From Anaerolineales bacterium (GTDB taxonomy: Bacteria; Chloroflexota; Anaerolineae; Promineifilales; Promineifilaceae), in contig JAGQGA010000231.1 of NCBI GenBank assembly GCA_020432595.1, positions 1 through 8,018 on the forward strand: a stretch of DNA of 8,018 nucleotides, in the 5' to 3' direction. The stretch's first letter is position 1, and each line of letters opens with the position of its first letter. The notes beneath the pieces were generated by a model that saw only the letters and a program-made list of their open reading frames with translations, did no database searches and was not told where the DNA came from. The translations under genes were made by a program, and so were the position numbers. Of the stretch, positions 6,551 to 8,018 are shown piece after piece.

Positions 6551-7961
6551 GCATGTAGAAAGTGGGGAGTGGGGAGTAGGGAGTCGTTACACCCCACTCC
6601 CTACACCCTACTCTCGCCTAGTTAGCTACAGCCTACCCAGCCCCGGCATTACTGCTGCCGATTTTCTGCACCGGGCGCAGGGGCATGAGCGGTTTTATTG
6701 GGAAGATGGGCGCGAGCAGATTACCTTTGCTGGTTTTGGCGTGGCAACGGAGCTATTTGCCTGGGGCGAAGGCCGGTATGAATCCATTGCACGACAAGCG
6801 CGGGAACTGTTCCGCGACACGCTGGTGCTAAATGAGCAGGCTCCGCTGGCGGCACCTCGCCTTTTTGGCGGCTTTGCCTTTCGCCAGGATTTTACCCCCG
6901 ACAACACCTGGGCGGCGTTTCACCCCGCGCACTTTGTTCTGCCCCATTACCAATTGGTGCAACAGGGGGATGAATCGTGGCTAACCATCAACGCCCAATT
7001 GCAGCCAGACGAGGCACTGGAATCGCTTATTCCGCAGCTACGCGAAGCATTAACGGCACGGTATGAACTGCTGCTGGCCGAGCCAAGCCGCGTTAACCAA
7101 ATGCCCGCACCCGTAGCGGTCAATTACCCGATGTCGTTTGCGGCGTGGGAGCAAATGATCAACGAGGCGACAATGCGGACGCGAACAACGGCGATGAGCA
7201 AGGCGGTGCTGTCCCGCGTGTGCGAGATTCGCTTTGGCGAACGGGTGAATGTGGATGGGGCGCTGGACTTTTTGGCGCAAAAATATGCCAGCAGTTTCCG
7301 CTTTTTGTTTGAGCCGCGTCCGGCTCATGCCTTTTATGGAGCGACACCGGAACTGTTGGTGCGGGTTAACGGCCGTTCCCTCACCACGATGGGGCTGGCT
7401 GGCTCAATTGCGCGGGGAAAAACGGCCGTTGCCGATGCCGCCCTCGCCCAAGAAATGCTCAACAGCGCCAAAGACCGGCACGAACACGCCATCGTCGTAG
7501 ACTCCATTCGCCGCCGCCTGGAGCCGCTCACCGACTGTCTGGACGCACCTGACGTGCCTACCGTCTTGCAACTCAGCAACATCCAGCACCTTCACACCCC
7601 CATTTCCGCCACTTTGCGGCAGGCAACCGGGGTGCTGCCTCTCGTCGAAATTCTCCACCCCACCCCCGCCCTCGGCGGCTCACCGCGCCATCTGGCGATG
7701 CAGTTTATTCAGGAAGCCGAGCCGGTGACACGCGGCTGGTATGGTGCGCCAGTCGGCTGGATTGACCACAATCTTGACGGTGCCTTTGCCGTTGCCATTC
7801 GCTCGGCCGTGGCGCAGGAAAAGCGGGTCTGGCTCTACGCCGGAGCCGGCATCGTCAGTGACTCCATTCCGCAAAAAGAGTGGGACGAGACGGTGCTTAA
7901 ATTCCGACCCATGCTAGAGGCGTTGAGATTGGGGATTGGAGAATTGAGAATGGGGAATTGA
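6537..7961 (+). CDS. menF: isochorismate synthase (MenF/EntC family)
   Basis: Converts chorismate to isochorismate, the entry step to menaquinone and, in other bacteria, to catechol siderophores or salicylate. The 474-residue product has the full chorismate-binding fold. Lys222 (MSKAVLSR), Glu272 (GATPELL), Glu316 (RHEHAIVVD) and Glu448 (PQKEWDET) match the spacing of E. coli MenF Lys190, Glu240, Glu284 and Glu416, the base, acid and two magnesium ligands, with a constant offset of 32. Other signatures are LHPTPALGG (373-381), TRGWYGAPVGW (398-408) and AGAGIV (435-440). The start overlaps the TetR gene by 14 bases. Residues about 8-26 and the last 11 residues are encoded by heptamer repeats and look foreign to the enzyme, whose usual sequence begins near RLVSYSLPSPG (27) and ends near FRPMLEAL (463). 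Menaquinone is the likeliest role; menD and the other men genes are not visible. Confidence 0.93.
   Translation: MNRNKHVESGEWGVGSRYTPLPTPYSRLVSYSLPSPGITAADFLHRAQGHERFYWEDGREQITFAGFGVATELFAWGEGRYESIARQARELFRDTLVLNEQAPLAAPRLFGGFAFRQDFTPDNTWAAFHPAHFVLPHYQLVQQGDESWLTINAQLQPDEALESLIPQLREALTARYELLLAEPSRVNQMPAPVAVNYPMSFAAWEQMINEATMRTRTTAMSKAVLSRVCEIRFGERVNVDGALDFLAQKYASSFRFLFEPRPAHAFYGATPELLVRVNGRSLTTMGLAGSIARGKTAVADAALAQEMLNSAKDRHEHAIVVDSIRRRLEPLTDCLDAPDVPTVLQLSNIQHLHTPISATLRQATGVLPLVEILHPTPALGGSPRHLAMQFIQEAEPVTRGWYGAPVGWIDHNLDGAFAVAIRSAVAQEKRVWLYAGAGIVSDSIPQKEWDETVLKFRPMLEALRLGIGELRMGN
6561..6616. repeat. heptamer tandem array with imperfect hairpin inside the menF N-terminus
   Basis: Eight 7-base units in register. 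The first strand-half has AGTGGGG, AGTGGGG, AGTAGGG and AGTCGTT; the second has complement-type units ACACCCC, ACTCCCT, ACACCCT and ACTCTCG. The segment 6571-6584 pairs with 6596-6609 at 12 of 14 positions, with one further G-T pair possible, around an 11-base loop, giving a GC-rich stem beginning about 34 bases after the menF ATG. Such heptamer arrays resemble the short tandemly repeated repetitive sequences known from cyanobacteria. Confidence 0.8.
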
Positions 7962-7968
7962 GAATGAG
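7927..7968. repeat. heptamer tandem array across the menF 3' end and stop codon
   Basis: Six 7-base units in exact register: GATTGGG, GATTGGA, GAATTGA, GAATGGG, GAATTGA, GAATGAG. The 12-base word GAATTGAGAATG recurs at 7941 and 7955, a period of two units. The array supplies the last residues and the TGA stop (7959-7961) of isochorismate synthase and runs into the spacer before the next gene. Its GATTGGA unit is the same as in the hairpin at 1073-1110. Confidence 0.8.
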
Positions 7969-7983
7969 AAGAGAGGTCGTAGT

Positions 7984-8018
7984 ATGACAAAAGGTGATGA
8001 TATTGAAGCGCGATTGGT
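7984..8018 (+). CDS. start of a gene, possibly four-helix-bundle (S23/IVP) protein (3' partial)
   Basis: An ATG at 7984 follows AGAGG (7972-7976) at a good 7-base spacing. Only 11 full codons are visible, reading MTKGDDIEARL. The GDDIEARL pattern resembles the start of small four-helix-bundle proteins of the 23S rRNA intervening-sequence family, which often begin with a DDI-E-RL stretch followed by FA. This is recognition from very few residues. It does not look like the start of menD. It lies 22 bases after the menF stop in the same direction. Confidence 0.4.
   Translation, partial: MTKGDDIEARL

Larger units (their letters stand above)
184..7430. repeat. dispersed palindrome AACGGCCGTT, ten exact copies
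   Basis: Exact copies begin at 184, 751, 1827, 4245, 4756, 5429, 5621, 5784, 7368 and 7421. Near copies with one change begin at 2549 and 2845. Several extend symmetrically (14 bases at 1825-1838, 12 bases at 183-194 and 5783-5794). Nine of ten lie in genes on both strands and encode Thr-Ala-Val (five), Asn-Gly-Arg (three) or an Arg-Pro frame (one), so all three frames are used. About 0.01 copies would be expected by chance in 8 kb. This is a nucleotide-level signal, not a protein motif. Confidence 0.9.

Noticed and set aside
184..7430. AACGGCCGTT as an operator of one regulator controlling these genes
   Set aside because: Nine of ten copies are inside coding sequence, far from starts and in all frames, which does not fit a normal transcription-factor regulon.
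7927..7968. CRISPR-like or VNTR array of long units
   Set aside because: The period is 7 bases with no spacers, so it is a simple short tandem repeat and not a CRISPR array.

Overview
The window looks like ordinary chromosome of a moderately GC-rich free-living bacterium. Two things suggest a filamentous or anaerobic Chloroflexota (Anaerolineae-like) genome: a sensor kinase with a multi-spanning membrane region and two GAF domains, and arrays of heptanucleotide repeats in gene gaps. This placement is an inference from gene style; there is no rRNA or other marker to prove it. I see no CRISPR array, tRNA, rRNA, insertion sequence or prophage gene.

Layout. The C-terminal 354 codons of a single-chain aconitase X (catalytic plus swivel domain) run rightward from the left edge to 1066. 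They converge on a leftward lone ABC transporter ATPase (1132-1884). Next, also leftward, come a type I cytoplasmic L-asparaginase (1986-3014) and a large membrane sensor histidine kinase (3152-5674). A 279-base divergent control region (5675-5953) separates the kinase from a rightward pair: a TetR-family repressor (5954-6550) and an isochorismate synthase of the MenF/EntC family (6537-7961), which overlap by 14 bases. At the right edge a new gene opens (7984 onward) with a good ribosome binding site; its first residues resemble four-helix-bundle (S23/IVP) proteins.

How the genes may work together. The only clear transcription units are TetR-menF (overlapping, probably translationally coupled) and possibly the leftward run kinase, asparaginase, ABC ATPase, although gaps of about 100-140 bases make separate promoters likely. 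Isochorismate synthase would feed chorismate into menaquinone or a siderophore-type product. The TetR protein probably controls itself and this gene through dyads in the divergent region. The kinase has no response regulator in view and the ABC ATPase has no permease in view.

The most unusual signals are not genes. (1) The perfect palindrome AACGGCCGTT occurs ten times exactly in 8 kb, where about 0.01 is expected. It appears on both sides of genes, in all three reading frames and once between genes, like the HIP1 palindrome of cyanobacteria. (2) Three short arrays of 7-base repeats of the GATTGGA/AGTGGGG type are present. One lies in the convergent gap at 1073-1110. The other two are translated as the N-terminal and C-terminal ends of the isochorismate synthase. 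(3) The divergent region carries several perfect inverted repeats around a good predicted promoter.
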